Part shown: one piece after another, positions 45,394 to 55,637 of the stretch | Position numbering within the stretch: the stretch's first letter is position 1 | Layout of the letters: each line of letters starts with the position of its first letter | The notes under the pieces: model-generated | Databases searched by the model: none | Seen by the model: only the letters and a program-made list of their open reading frames with translations | What the model was told of the DNA's origin: nothing | From: an uncultured Duncaniella sp. | Lineage (GTDB): Bacteria; Bacteroidota; Bacteroidia; Bacteroidales; Muribaculaceae | Direction of reading: 5' to 3' | Length of the DNA stretch: 64,000 nt | Assembly (NCBI GenBank): GCA_958352885.1 | Contig: CATWQI010000010.1 | Span: 72,312 to 136,311 of the forward strand | Made by a program: the position numbers and the translations under genes

Positions 45394-48369
45394 ATGATAT
45401 TGAGAAAAACATTTATCTATGTATTACTTCTTATAGCAGTTGTCCCTGCTATTGGAAAGGCACAGATATCAGTATCACCGGATAGGAAAGGGAAAAATGT
45501 GTTCTCTCTTGTCGATGATAAAGATGCAGTTCCGATATACTATGATTCGTCTGATGCCTCGGTGGTAAATACTGCGGCTACTCTGTTTGCTGCTGATGTT
45601 AAAGCTATTACGGGCAAAAAGCCTTTAGTTGAGGCGATAGGAGGAATATCTCGGAAAAACTGCATCATAGTAGGTACGGTAGGTAGTAATGAATGGATAG
45701 ACCGCATGGCGCAAAATGGGAAAATTGATATCACCCCGATTATTGGTGGTTGGGAGCGTTATGTGATTCAGCTCGTTAGTCATCCGGTTCCGGGGGTTGA
45801 TAAGGCTTTGGTTATAGCAGGTAGTGACCGTCGCGGTACAGCTTATGGACTTCTATCCTTATCAAAGACCATAGGTGTGTCTCCATGGTATTGGTGGATG
45901 GATGCTCCGGTTGCTCATCGTGATAGGATTGACTTAAAAATAGATAAGTATATATCAAAGGAACCTTCTGTAAAATACAGAGGTATATTTATCAACGATG
46001 AAGACTGGGGACTGTTACGATGGGCAAAAAACAACTATGAGAAAGAAGCCGGCAATATAGGTCCCCGCACTTACGAGAAGGTTTGTGAACTGTTACTGCG
46101 GCTACAGGCTAATTATTTGGCGCCGGCAATGCATGAAGCATCGACAGCATTTCATTCAATACCTGAAAATCGGGAAGTTGCTGACCGCTATGCTATCGTG
46201 ATGGGCTCGTCACACTGTGAACCGTTGCTGCTAAACACTGCAAGTGAATGGCATCGTGATAGATACGGGGAATGGGACTATATAAATAACCATGCACGAG
46301 TTGACAGCGTGTTAAATGCGCGTGTAATGGAATTAGCTCCTTACGAGAATGTTTATACGTTGGCATTGCGTGGTCTTCACGACCGGGCAATGAATGCAAG
46401 CAATGATATGCATGAACGAATGAAAATGCTTGAGAGGGCATTGATGTCTCAGCGTCGAATGCTTGCTGAGCAGCTGGGTAAACCGGCATATGACATTCCT
46501 CAGGCTTTTACTCCATATAAAGAGGTCCTGGATGTATATGACCAGGGGCTGAATCTACCTGAGGATGTCACAATAATTTGGCCGGATGATAATTATGGAT
46601 ATATGAAACGTTTGAGCGGTCCGAAAGAACAGAAACGTTCAGGACGTTCAGGTGTGTATTACCATGCCTCATATCTTGGTAAGCCACATGACCATTTGTG
46701 GATGCATACAGCTTCGCCGACTATAATGTATGAGGAGCTACGTAAGGCATACGATATGACAGCAGATCGTATATGGCTGCTAAATGCCGGTGATATTAAG
46801 TCGTGTGAATTTGCCGTGGATTTTTTCCTGGCGATGGCATTTGACATAGATGCATTTGACTTTGAACGAGCCGCAGACTATCGTACTGAATGGCTCTGTT
46901 CGATGCTTGGGGATGATAATTGTGAGATTTATCGCGATGTTTGCGATGCATTTTATCGATTGGCATTCTCACGGCGTCCTGAATTTATGGGATGGGGGTA
47001 CCAGTGGGCTACGGATGCACATGGCCGTGAGCGTAATACGGATACAGATTTTTCACTTACCAATTATCGGGAAGTTGATAACCGCCTGAAGGAATATAGG
47101 CGAATAGGTGCTATTATGGATAGTCTGCTTGCGGCGATATCAGATAAGCGTGCGAATGCATGTCTCTATCAGGCACTTTATTATCCTGTAAAAGGATGTG
47201 AATTGCTAAACCGTATGATACTTGACGGACAGCGTAATCGCCGTTATGCTGTTCAAAACCGTGCGTCAGCTGCCTCTTATGCTGCTTCCGCTAAAGAATG
47301 CCATGACAGTCTTGATGTAATTACCAAAGGATATAATTCTTTGTTAGACGGAAAGTGGAATCACATCATGACTATGAAACAAGGGTTTGCAGCGGCTTAT
47401 TTCGAACTTCCGAAACTATACGATGCGGACCTTGTCCACGGACAATCTCTCGGTATCGCAGTCGAGCAGGAAGATGGCATTAGCGGGCGTAACAGCTATC
47501 ATATTCTTCCGACCTTCAGTAACTATATTCGCCAATCGTACTATATCGATATATTTGACAAGGGCACTAAGCCTGTCAAATGGAATGCTCGTGCCTCGGA
47601 GAAATGGTTGTATTTGAGCGATGTGTCAGGTCTGTCAGATGCACGTGTTGAGGTTTCTGTTGACTGGGATAAAGTTCCCTCAGGAGATAACGTCTCTGGA
47701 TACATCGATATTACAGCCGATAACGGTGACACCGAGCGTGTGCTTGTATCAGTTTTCAATCCAGTATCACCGTCGCTTTCCGAAGTTGATTCAATCTATG
47801 TCGAGCAAAATGGTTATATATCTATTGACGCCGCAGGGTTTCATAGAAAAAAAGAGAATGACGAAATTAGGATGAGTATTATCCCATATATGGGGTTTGA
47901 GAATTTTGCTGTGCAAATGGGTAATCCCGTAAATGCTCCGCAACGCACTGCCGGACGTAATACACCTCGATTGGAATATGATATTTATACTTTTGACCAA
48001 GGTGCGGTAGATGTGTATACATATGTTCTACCTACATTTACCCTTTCAAATGATCGTGGATATGCAGGTCACGAGGCAACTAATTCCGAGACAAAGTATG
48101 GAGTATGCATTGATGACGGACCTGTGATGAATCCATCTACATCATCAGTCGAGTATGCGCAGAATTGGTATGAGAGTGTGTTAAAGAACACTCGAATCAA
48201 CAAGACAACTCTTCATGTCGATAAACCCGGACACCACACGGTAAAAATAATATGCGGTGATGCTGGTACGGTCATTCAGAAGATTGTCCTTGATTTTGGA
48301 GGAATGAAACGTTCCTACATGGGACCGGCTCCAACACGCAATGTCTATCCTGAAGTTTCAGAAATATAG
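45394..48369 (+). CDS. Glycoside hydrolase family 115 alpha-glucuronidase
   Basis: Large secreted alpha-glucuronidase (991 aa), removing (4-O-methyl-)glucuronic acid side chains from xylan or related glycans. The signal peptide is about 1-24. The N-terminal domain (KNVFSLVDDKDAVPIYYDSS) and the catalytic part with GIFINDEDWGLLRWAKNN (about 197-214) are typical, followed by HEASTAFHSIPENREVADRY and the WPDDNYGYMKRL segment. The C-terminal domain is the beta-rich family extension. ATG 45394 gives a proper signal peptide; a longer frame back into GH105 was rejected. It is the last enzyme gene before a 217-base gap and susC. Confidence 0.92.
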   Translation: MILRKTFIYVLLLIAVVPAIGKAQISVSPDRKGKNVFSLVDDKDAVPIYYDSSDASVVNTAATLFAADVKAITGKKPLVEAIGGISRKNCIIVGTVGSNEWIDRMAQNGKIDITPIIGGWERYVIQLVSHPVPGVDKALVIAGSDRRGTAYGLLSLSKTIGVSPWYWWMDAPVAHRDRIDLKIDKYISKEPSVKYRGIFINDEDWGLLRWAKNNYEKEAGNIGPRTYEKVCELLLRLQANYLAPAMHEASTAFHSIPENREVADRYAIVMGSSHCEPLLLNTASEWHRDRYGEWDYINNHARVDSVLNARVMELAPYENVYTLALRGLHDRAMNASNDMHERMKMLERALMSQRRMLAEQLGKPAYDIPQAFTPYKEVLDVYDQGLNLPEDVTIIWPDDNYGYMKRLSGPKEQKRSGRSGVYYHASYLGKPHDHLWMHTASPTIMYEELRKAYDMTADRIWLLNAGDIKSCEFAVDFFLAMAFDIDAFDFERAADYRTEWLCSMLGDDNCEIYRDVCDAFYRLAFSRRPEFMGWGYQWATDAHGRERNTDTDFSLTNYREVDNRLKEYRRIGAIMDSLLAAISDKRANACLYQALYYPVKGCELLNRMILDGQRNRRYAVQNRASAASYAASAKECHDSLDVITKGYNSLLDGKWNHIMTMKQGFAAAYFELPKLYDADLVHGQSLGIAVEQEDGISGRNSYHILPTFSNYIRQSYYIDIFDKGTKPVKWNARASEKWLYLSDVSGLSDARVEVSVDWDKVPSGDNVSGYIDITADNGDTERVLVSVFNPVSPSLSEVDSIYVEQNGYISIDAAGFHRKKENDEIRMSIIPYMGFENFAVQMGNPVNAPQRTAGRNTPRLEYDIYTFDQGAVDVYTYVLPTFTLSNDRGYAGHEATNSETKYGVCIDDGPVMNPSTSSVEYAQNWYESVLKNTRINKTTLHVDKPGHHTVKIICGDAGTVIQKIVLDFGGMKRSYMGPAPTRNVYPEVSEI

Positions 48370-48586
48370 GCATGCTTGTGTCAATAATATAATTTCTGTA
48401 CCGTGAAGTGTGTAAATTCATATGCGTCATGACGATTTGGACAAAATTTCTCTTTTTTGAGATAAATATTTTAAGGCATGCGCACGCTGTTCAGTAATTT
48501 AGCAACGTAAAATCTTAATGTCTGAAACCTCTCTGCATTAAGGTTGCTACACAAATCACGGATACCAACTTTTATTATCATAATCC

Positions 48587-51500
48587 ATGAAACAAAAAAT
48601 TTCAGAATTCATCACGCATGTCCCGTCCAGGATTCTAATAATGATTCTGGTAACAGTGGCATTTTTACAGGCACATGCACGAGAACATTCCGTGTCAGGT
48701 GTCGTGAAAGACGAAGCCGGAGAAGCGATACCCGGTGCAACAGTTAACGTGAAAAACAACCCTAAGCTTGTAACAGTGACGGATATTGATGGTAAATACT
48801 CCATCTCAGTCCCTGTCAATGCAACACTTGTCTTTTCATTCATCGGTTATGAGACTGTAGAACGCAATGTGGGAGCCGATGTTAGCACCCTTGATGTTAC
48901 GATGAAGGAGACTTCGTTATTGTTGGAAGATGTTGTGGTTGTCGGCTACGGTTCAATGAGGCGCAAGGATCTTACTGGTGCCGTATCGCATGTTGGCGAA
49001 GATGTGCTCAAGAACAGAGTTGCTACCAACGCTCTTGACTATCTTGTCGGAGTCGTCCCCGGTCTGAACATAACCCCCTCTACAGGTGCCGGAGGAGGTG
49101 CATCGGGAATATTAATCCGTGGAGAGCAGTCGCTAAAGGCAAGTACAAGCCCGCTAATAGTCCTTGACGGAGTGATATTTTATGGGAATATCGAGGATAT
49201 CAATCCTAATGACATTGAGAGTATCGATGTTCTGAAGGATGCGAGCTCCACCTCTATCTATGGCGCAAAAGGTTCTGCCGGTGTGATTATCATATCAACA
49301 AAACGTGGCGTTACTGATAAACCGGTCATAAATGTAAGCGCACGTCTTGGATTCTCAGAAGCTACATATTTACCTGACATGCCGGATGCAAATCAGTACA
49401 TGCAGCGTCGTATGGATTATTTCAAGACAATTGACTACTTCAAGCCTGGTGCTCAGCAGATGGGATTCGGTTATTATGATAATCCCTATGCCCTGCCTGA
49501 CGGTATTACTCAGGAGGAGTGGGCTGCGTACGATAGTTCTTTCTCCGGTGATTATATAGAGACATGGATGCAGAGGCTTGAGTTTAACCCTATTGAGGTA
49601 AAAAACTATAAGGCTGGTAAATTTACTGACTGGGTTGATATGGCCTATCAGAAAGGTTTTCGTCAGGATTACACAGCATCTGTATCTGGTAAGACCCAGC
49701 GCGTGAACTACTATGCCTCACTTGGTCATACTCATAATGAGGGAATTTTGGTTGGTGATGCATTCCGTGCGACACGTATGCGAGCAAATCTCGATATTAA
49801 AATCACAGATTGGCTTAGCGTTGGGTCAAATTCGCAATTTACCCATAAAGGTACTGATGACATAGCAGTTGATGGTTCGGCTGCCAGGTCCATGAGTCCG
49901 TTTGGTGATATGTACGATGAGGAGGGTAATATCAAAGTTCGTCCATGGGATGATAACCGTCTCTCCAATCCTTTCCTTGCTCATTACTGCAATGAAAAAT
50001 ACTATCGCCGTTGGAATTTTAATTCTTCTATATGGGGACGCATCAACCTTCCTTTCGGATTCTCGTGGCAGACTACCTATAATATGCGTTATGGAACACT
50101 GAAGGACTATTATTATACCTCGGATATTATGCCTGGACAGGTTGACGGAGGTAGTGCCAAGCGTCATGAATATTCCGATTATGAGTGGAATATTGACAAT
50201 ATGCTGAAATGGAATAAAAAATTTGGTGAAAATGCGTTTGATTTTACCTTTGTGTATACTGCCGAGAAGTTTCAGAGTTGGGATACGGAAGGAAATAACG
50301 AGGGTTTTCAACCGAGTGGAATCTTAGGCTTTCACGGTATTCAAGCTGGTATTAAGCCGACATTGAAATCTAACGACGAGATGCAGACTGGTAATGGTCT
50401 TTTATGGCGTCTTAACTATACGCTTAAAGACAGATATCTTTTTACGGGTTCAGTACGTCGTGACGGATTTTCGGCATTCGGTCAGAATAATCCATATGCT
50501 ACATTTTGGACGTTTGCCGGAGGTTGGCGTATCTCAGAGGAGAAGTTTCTTAGAAATATATCATGGCTTGACAATCTTAAGGTTCGTGTATCATGGGGGC
50601 AGACAGGAAATCGTGACATCGGACGTTATGCGGCCTTCTCTCGCTTGACAATTACTAATGTGATACAGGATGGCGAAAATATCAAAGGTGTATATCCTTC
50701 GAGTCTTGCAAATCGCGACCTGAAGTGGGAGACTACCACCGGATGGAACTGGGGACTTGACTTTGCTGTGCTTAACAGTCGTATCAACGGTTCGATAGAA
50801 TTCTATAAGAATAAAACCAATGATTTGTTGATGGATCGCGCAATGCCTACTTTGTCGGGGTATGGCAGTATCGCCTCTAACCTCGGTGAAATTGCCAACC
50901 GTGGTGCCGAATTGGCTATCACAAGTGTAAATATACAGCGTCCTAACATAAACTGGAGTACAACATTTACATACTCGACCAATCATAATGAGATTAAGCA
51001 TCTATATGGCAATATGATTGATATCATTGATGGCAACGGTAATGTTATCGGTAAAAGAGAGGATGATGATGTCCAGAACGGTTGGTATATAGGTCACGGC
51101 ATAGATGAAATATATGATTACAAATTTATTGGCATATGGCAATTGGGTGAGGAGTACGAAGCTGCTAAATATGGTAAACAACCGGGTGACCCCCGTTTGC
51201 TTGATGTGAACAATGATGGGAAAATCAACGAGAAAGACAAGGTATGGCTCGGTTCCAAGCGTCCTCGTCATCGCATGACTTTGGCAAGCAATCTAAACTT
51301 GTTTAAATGTATATCATTCGCATTTACCATGCGAGGTGAATTTGACTGGTTGGGTGTAAATAATCTTCCAAGAAATGAGAATAATAGGTTCTATAACACC
51401 TCAAATTCTCGTTGGACCAGTTATTGGACACCATGGAATACGAGTAATGAATATGCTCGCTTAGGTTCTAATGTGGATAGTCCGGGAGTGAATATCTATA

Positions 51501-51706
51501 ACAGTCGTAACTATGTGAGAATGCAGAATATGTCATTGACATATACATTCCCTCAAAAACTCACACGCAGATTTAATGTAGATAATATCCGCCTTAGCAT
51601 GAATGTCGATAATGCGTTTGTGATTTCAGGATGGAAACATTCAGACCCTCTAACCAATGCGATCACGCCCCGTATCTGGACATTTGGACTGAATATGACA
51701 TTATAA
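48587..51706 (+). CDS. SusC/RagA-type TonB-dependent outer-membrane transporter
   Basis: Outer-membrane beta-barrel (1039 aa) that imports oligosaccharides using TonB energy. After a signal peptide (about 1-31) come a CarboxypepD_reg-like domain (35-108), a TonB-box region (LEDVVVVGYGS, 113-123), plug domain (about 125-235, LTGAVSHVGEDVLKNRVAT, GILIRGEQSL) and barrel to the C-terminal LNMTL. No N-terminal secretin/TonB short domain is present, so it does not look anti-sigma regulated. SusD follows after 31 bases. A weak -7-like TAATTTAG at 48495-48502 lies in the 217-base upstream gap. Confidence 0.97.
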   Translation: MKQKISEFITHVPSRILIMILVTVAFLQAHAREHSVSGVVKDEAGEAIPGATVNVKNNPKLVTVTDIDGKYSISVPVNATLVFSFIGYETVERNVGADVSTLDVTMKETSLLLEDVVVVGYGSMRRKDLTGAVSHVGEDVLKNRVATNALDYLVGVVPGLNITPSTGAGGGASGILIRGEQSLKASTSPLIVLDGVIFYGNIEDINPNDIESIDVLKDASSTSIYGAKGSAGVIIISTKRGVTDKPVINVSARLGFSEATYLPDMPDANQYMQRRMDYFKTIDYFKPGAQQMGFGYYDNPYALPDGITQEEWAAYDSSFSGDYIETWMQRLEFNPIEVKNYKAGKFTDWVDMAYQKGFRQDYTASVSGKTQRVNYYASLGHTHNEGILVGDAFRATRMRANLDIKITDWLSVGSNSQFTHKGTDDIAVDGSAARSMSPFGDMYDEEGNIKVRPWDDNRLSNPFLAHYCNEKYYRRWNFNSSIWGRINLPFGFSWQTTYNMRYGTLKDYYYTSDIMPGQVDGGSAKRHEYSDYEWNIDNMLKWNKKFGENAFDFTFVYTAEKFQSWDTEGNNEGFQPSGILGFHGIQAGIKPTLKSNDEMQTGNGLLWRLNYTLKDRYLFTGSVRRDGFSAFGQNNPYATFWTFAGGWRISEEKFLRNISWLDNLKVRVSWGQTGNRDIGRYAAFSRLTITNVIQDGENIKGVYPSSLANRDLKWETTTGWNWGLDFAVLNSRINGSIEFYKNKTNDLLMDRAMPTLSGYGSIASNLGEIANRGAELAITSVNIQRPNINWSTTFTYSTNHNEIKHLYGNMIDIIDGNGNVIGKREDDDVQNGWYIGHGIDEIYDYKFIGIWQLGEEYEAAKYGKQPGDPRLLDVNNDGKINEKDKVWLGSKRPRHRMTLASNLNLFKCISFAFTMRGEFDWLGVNNLPRNENNRFYNTSNSRWTSYWTPWNTSNEYARLGSNVDSPGVNIYNSRNYVRMQNMSLTYTFPQKLTRRFNVDNIRLSMNVDNAFVISGWKHSDPLTNAITPRIWTFGLNMTL

Positions 51707-51737
51707 ATACTTTAAATCTAAAATATCTAAAGACAAT

Positions 51738-53558
51738 ATGATGAAATCAAAGAAATATATAATAGGATGTCTGGCTGCAGGCATTATGGCTACGAGTTTT
51801 AACTCGTGTGTCGACATCGAGCCTGAGGCAATGTCATTTCTGACACCGGAAAATACATTTGTCGACAGAGCTGGATTGGAGACAATGCTCGGATTATGTC
51901 GTAAACAACTGAATTTCGAATGGTTTGGCGATGCATTCAATTCTGGTAATTGTGAATCATTTATTGTATATGAGTATGCCTGGTCTGACCTCCATGTTAT
52001 GGGTGGACCTGAGACAAAGGAGATTCACAATATGGAAACTCAGCTCACGCCTTCGACTAATATGTATCTTCATCTTCGTTATTGGGTATGGGCGTGGAAC
52101 GGAATAAAATATGCCAATACAGTCATAACACGTACGCCGGAGGCTAAAGAGATGGCTTCGGAGGAAGATAGGGCTGCATGTCTGGCAGAAGGATATTTCC
52201 ATCGTGCTTATTGGTACTATCTTCTCGTCAACCAGTTTGGAGATGTTCCCTGGATAGGGGAGGAGATAACAGGTGCAAAACTCGATTTTAACACGGTATC
52301 GCGTAAGACCATATTACGTCACATCAAGGAAGACATGGAGTATGCAGTTAAATGGTTGCCGAAAAATGTTAAACGCGGTGCTGTAAGCCGTGCTGCTGGC
52401 GAACATCTTCTGTCTAAAATATATCTTGCTAACGGCGATTTTCAGGATGCTGTTGATGCTGCAACAAGGTGTATAAATGATTATGGTCTTGCTCTAATGA
52501 CCAGTAGATTCGGCGTTAATGCTAAAGATGCGTCTAAGGATGTGTTTAATGATTTGTTCCAGGAAGATAATATTTCTCTTCTTGAGAATACAGAGGCTAT
52601 TATGGTAGGACAGGAACGTTATGGCGTCGAAGGTTGTTCATCTCCAACAGGTTCGCGCCGCAAGCGCAACTTTGTGCCTCAGTGGCATGCCGGTTCAAAG
52701 GTAAAGACTCCTGATGGGAAGAACGGTACCACAGATGCCAAGGGTATTTATGACGGCTATGAACAACTCGAGGAGCTTGGGCGTGGTCTTGCCAAAATAC
52801 GTCCTACAAATTATTATCAGTTCGGCGTGTGGAGTGGTTGCGGCGATGATGTGCGACATAACGCTAACAATTGGTTTGACCGTTCTCGGATAGTGTACAA
52901 TTTGCCCGCATCAAAAGGTGGAAGTGCAAAATATTTCGGCAAACCGGTTGACCCTAAATACTGTACTGATACGATGCGTTGTTATTTCTCATTCCCGATT
53001 GTAAAGGTCCTCGTTAGTAAGGATGATATTAATGCCGGGGGGAATGTGCCGGTTGGTGGCTTTACTGACCAATATATATTCCGCCTGGCTGAGACTTATC
53101 TCAATCGAGCTGAAGCTTACTGGTGGATGGGTAGGAATAATGAGGCAAAGGAGGATGTCAATATCATTCGCCGTCGTTCGAATGCTCCTGAACTCGCAAC
53201 AGTTGGACTTGACGAAATTCTTGATGAACGTGCACGAGAGCTGTTCCTTGAAGAACACCGTAAGTCAGAGCTCACCCGAATTGCCTGTCTGATGGCAGAG
53301 AAGGGGATTAACGGTTATACGATGGATAATTTCTCGTATAAAAACTGGTATTATGATCGGATTATGGAAAAAAATAACTTCTTTGCCGAAGAGTATTATT
53401 ATTCCACCAATGCGTTCATTATGAAGCCTTACCATGTATGGTGGCCTATACCGCGCAATGCCATAGAATCAAATACCGAGGGTCGGGTTAACCAGAATAT
53501 AGGATATGATGGTTGCGAGAATAATATTCCGGTAGAAGAACTTGAGAAACGTTATTAA
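51738..53558 (+). CDS. SusD/RagB-type surface glycan-binding lipoprotein
   Basis: Cell-surface lipoprotein (606 aa) that forms the lid of the SusC transporter and captures oligosaccharide. The lipobox is SFNSC (C24). The helical TPR-like scaffold (CLAEGYFHRAYWYYLLVNQF) and the RagB C-terminal signature (FRLAETYLNRAEAYWWMGRN, RARELFLEEHRKSELTRIAC) are clear. Three ATG/Met codons cluster at the start; the first is listed. It is paired with susC, and the GH43 enzyme gene follows after 15 bases. Confidence 0.97.
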   Translation: MMKSKKYIIGCLAAGIMATSFNSCVDIEPEAMSFLTPENTFVDRAGLETMLGLCRKQLNFEWFGDAFNSGNCESFIVYEYAWSDLHVMGGPETKEIHNMETQLTPSTNMYLHLRYWVWAWNGIKYANTVITRTPEAKEMASEEDRAACLAEGYFHRAYWYYLLVNQFGDVPWIGEEITGAKLDFNTVSRKTILRHIKEDMEYAVKWLPKNVKRGAVSRAAGEHLLSKIYLANGDFQDAVDAATRCINDYGLALMTSRFGVNAKDASKDVFNDLFQEDNISLLENTEAIMVGQERYGVEGCSSPTGSRRKRNFVPQWHAGSKVKTPDGKNGTTDAKGIYDGYEQLEELGRGLAKIRPTNYYQFGVWSGCGDDVRHNANNWFDRSRIVYNLPASKGGSAKYFGKPVDPKYCTDTMRCYFSFPIVKVLVSKDDINAGGNVPVGGFTDQYIFRLAETYLNRAEAYWWMGRNNEAKEDVNIIRRRSNAPELATVGLDEILDERARELFLEEHRKSELTRIACLMAEKGINGYTMDNFSYKNWYYDRIMEKNNFFAEEYYYSTNAFIMKPYHVWWPIPRNAIESNTEGRVNQNIGYDGCENNIPVEELEKRY

Positions 53559-53573
53559 CCAGAAAGAAAACAG

Positions 53574-54596
53574 ATGAAAAAAAGTTATATTATAGCTCTG
53601 GCTTGCAGTTTTGGAATCTTTATGTCATGTTCAGATGATGACGTTAAGACCGAGGTGTATGATAATCCGTATACTAATCCGCTTACCACTTACAGTGCTG
53701 CTGACCCTACTGTTTGGAAGGAAGGGAATAAGTTTTATCTTTTTGCCACCAATACTTCCAAGATTAAGACCTCTACGGATATGGTCACCTGGTCCGATGG
53801 CAACAATATGTTTACCAAGAAACCAACTTTTGTGACTGAATCTGGGGCTGCTGTGTGGGCTCCCGATATTGAGAAAGTAGGAGACAAATACATATTGTAT
53901 TTTGCGATGTCTGCTATGGGTAAACCGGCATCCGCAGGTATCGGTATCGCATCCGCATCAAGTCCCGAGGGACCGTTTTCATTGGATATTTCAGTTGATG
54001 GTAAGGGAAAGCTGTTTACCTCAAATGAAATAGGGGTGCGTAATTCAATTGACCCGGCATACTATGATGATAATGGACAGAAATATCTTGTGTGGGGAAG
54101 TTTCAACGGTCTCTATGCGATACGTCTGACAGATGACGGCACACGTCCTTATCCTGACCTCGCAGCAGCTAAAGCGGAGAAAGTAATGGTTGCCGGTAAT
54201 GCATTTGAAGCTCCTCATATACATAAACATGGTGATTATTATTACCTGTTTGCTTCAGTCGGAAGCTGTTGCAATTCGATGCTGAGTACTTATATGACTG
54301 TTGTAGGCCGTTCAACTTCAGTTCTCGGACCATATCTTGATAGAAATGGTAATTCAATGGTTGATAATGCCTTCGAGGTTGTGATTCGAGGAAATGACAA
54401 ATTTGTTGGACCCGGACATAATTCCCAGCTTATCACTGATAATAATGGTCATGACTGGATATTATATCATAGTTATTATAGAGAAAAACCTTCTGGTGGA
54501 CGCTATCTTATGCTTGATGAGATAGTTTGGGTAGATGGCTGGCCCCAGTTGGCTAAGAATGGTCCTTCGTCCGAATATCGGAAACCAGCATTTTAA
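53574..54596 (+). CDS. Glycoside hydrolase family 43 enzyme 1 (lipoprotein)
   Basis: Five-bladed beta-propeller hydrolase (340 aa) with a lipobox FMSC (C19), so probably membrane-anchored. The three GH43 carboxylates can be assigned: base D44 (SAADPTV), pKa modulator D160 (SIDPAYY) and acid E212 (FEAPHI). The C-terminal DWILYHSYY and LMLDEIVWVDGWP are typical of arabinan endo/exo-alpha-1,5-arabinosidase-like members, but GH43 also includes xylosidases and galactosidases. It is paralogous to the next gene. Confidence 0.9.
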   Translation: MKKSYIIALACSFGIFMSCSDDDVKTEVYDNPYTNPLTTYSAADPTVWKEGNKFYLFATNTSKIKTSTDMVTWSDGNNMFTKKPTFVTESGAAVWAPDIEKVGDKYILYFAMSAMGKPASAGIGIASASSPEGPFSLDISVDGKGKLFTSNEIGVRNSIDPAYYDDNGQKYLVWGSFNGLYAIRLTDDGTRPYPDLAAAKAEKVMVAGNAFEAPHIHKHGDYYYLFASVGSCCNSMLSTYMTVVGRSTSVLGPYLDRNGNSMVDNAFEVVIRGNDKFVGPGHNSQLITDNNGHDWILYHSYYREKPSGGRYLMLDEIVWVDGWPQLAKNGPSSEYRKPAF

Positions 54597-54628
54597 CAAA
54601 ATCCACCTCTTTAATATTAAATTATTTT

Positions 54629-55615
54629 ATGAAGAGACTCTTTTCAGCCGTACTTCCGTTCGCCATAAGCTTTGTGCTTATGGCGGCCGGTACGGTCCGG
54701 GAATACTCCAATCCGGTTGTTAATCTTGATATGCCTGATCCGTCTTTGATTAGGGGCGATGATGGATATTTTTATCTTTATGTGACAGAGTCAGTAAGAA
54801 ATTTGCCGGTGTATCGTTCTGCAAATCTTGTTGACTGGGACTTTGTCGGGACAGCATTCACTGATTCCACTCGCCCTGATTTTGAGCCGAAGGCAGGTAT
54901 TTGGGCTCCGGATATAAGCAGAGTAGGAGATAAATATGTGCTCCATTATTCCATGTCTGTATGGGGTGGAGAGTGGACTTGTGGCATAGGTTCGGCATGG
55001 TCTGATTCTCCGCATGGTCCTTTTACGGATAATGGTCTGATGTTTCGCAGCAATGAAATCGGTGTTCAGAATTGTATCGACCCATTCTATATTGAGGAAA
55101 ATGGCAGAAAGTATCTCTTTTTCGGTAGTTTCAGAGGAATCTATGCCGTAGAGCTCACGGATGATGCATTATCTGTTCGTCCACAATCATCATTGATAAA
55201 GATTGCCGGATCTGCATATGAGGGTACATATATTCACCGCAAGGATGGCTATTATTACTTATTTGCATCGGTAGGAACATGCTGTGAAGGTATTAACAGT
55301 ACGTATACCACTGTTGTCGGGCGTTCAGAGAGTCTTTTCGGTCCATATATGGATCGTCAGGGGCATCCTATGCTTGAAAACAATCATGAGATACTGATAA
55401 GACGAAATAATCAATTTGTTGGTACCGGTCATAACTCGGAAATAGTTACCGATGATGATGGTAACGATTGGATATTGTATCATGCTGTAAAGGTTGATTC
55501 TCCTAAGGGGCGGAAACTTATGCTTGATAGGATAGAATGGATTGATGGATGGCCTGTTGTTGAAGGTGATACACCATCATTAAAACATCCCGTACCTTCT
55601 TTTAGTAAAAAATAA
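54629..55615 (+). CDS. Glycoside hydrolase family 43 enzyme 2
   Basis: Second GH43 propeller (328 aa) with a plain signal peptide (about 1-20), so probably periplasmic rather than lipidated. Catalytic residues are D37 (MPDPSLI), D151 (CIDPFYI) and E198 (YEGTYIH). It has the same motif order as its neighbour (FRSNEIGVQN against FTSNEIGVRN; YYYLFASVGTCC against YYYLFASVGSCC), so the pair arose by duplication. It starts 32 bases after the first GH43 gene. Confidence 0.9.
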   Translation: MKRLFSAVLPFAISFVLMAAGTVREYSNPVVNLDMPDPSLIRGDDGYFYLYVTESVRNLPVYRSANLVDWDFVGTAFTDSTRPDFEPKAGIWAPDISRVGDKYVLHYSMSVWGGEWTCGIGSAWSDSPHGPFTDNGLMFRSNEIGVQNCIDPFYIEENGRKYLFFGSFRGIYAVELTDDALSVRPQSSLIKIAGSAYEGTYIHRKDGYYYLFASVGTCCEGINSTYTTVVGRSESLFGPYMDRQGHPMLENNHEILIRRNNQFVGTGHNSEIVTDDDGNDWILYHAVKVDSPKGRKLMLDRIEWIDGWPVVEGDTPSLKHPVPSFSKK

Positions 55616-55637
55616 TTATTTAAAGCTATATCCTGAA

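Noticed and set aside
49826..50311. 161-codon minus-strand frame within susC
   Set aside because: It is antisense inside a full-length SusC with no domain features of its own.
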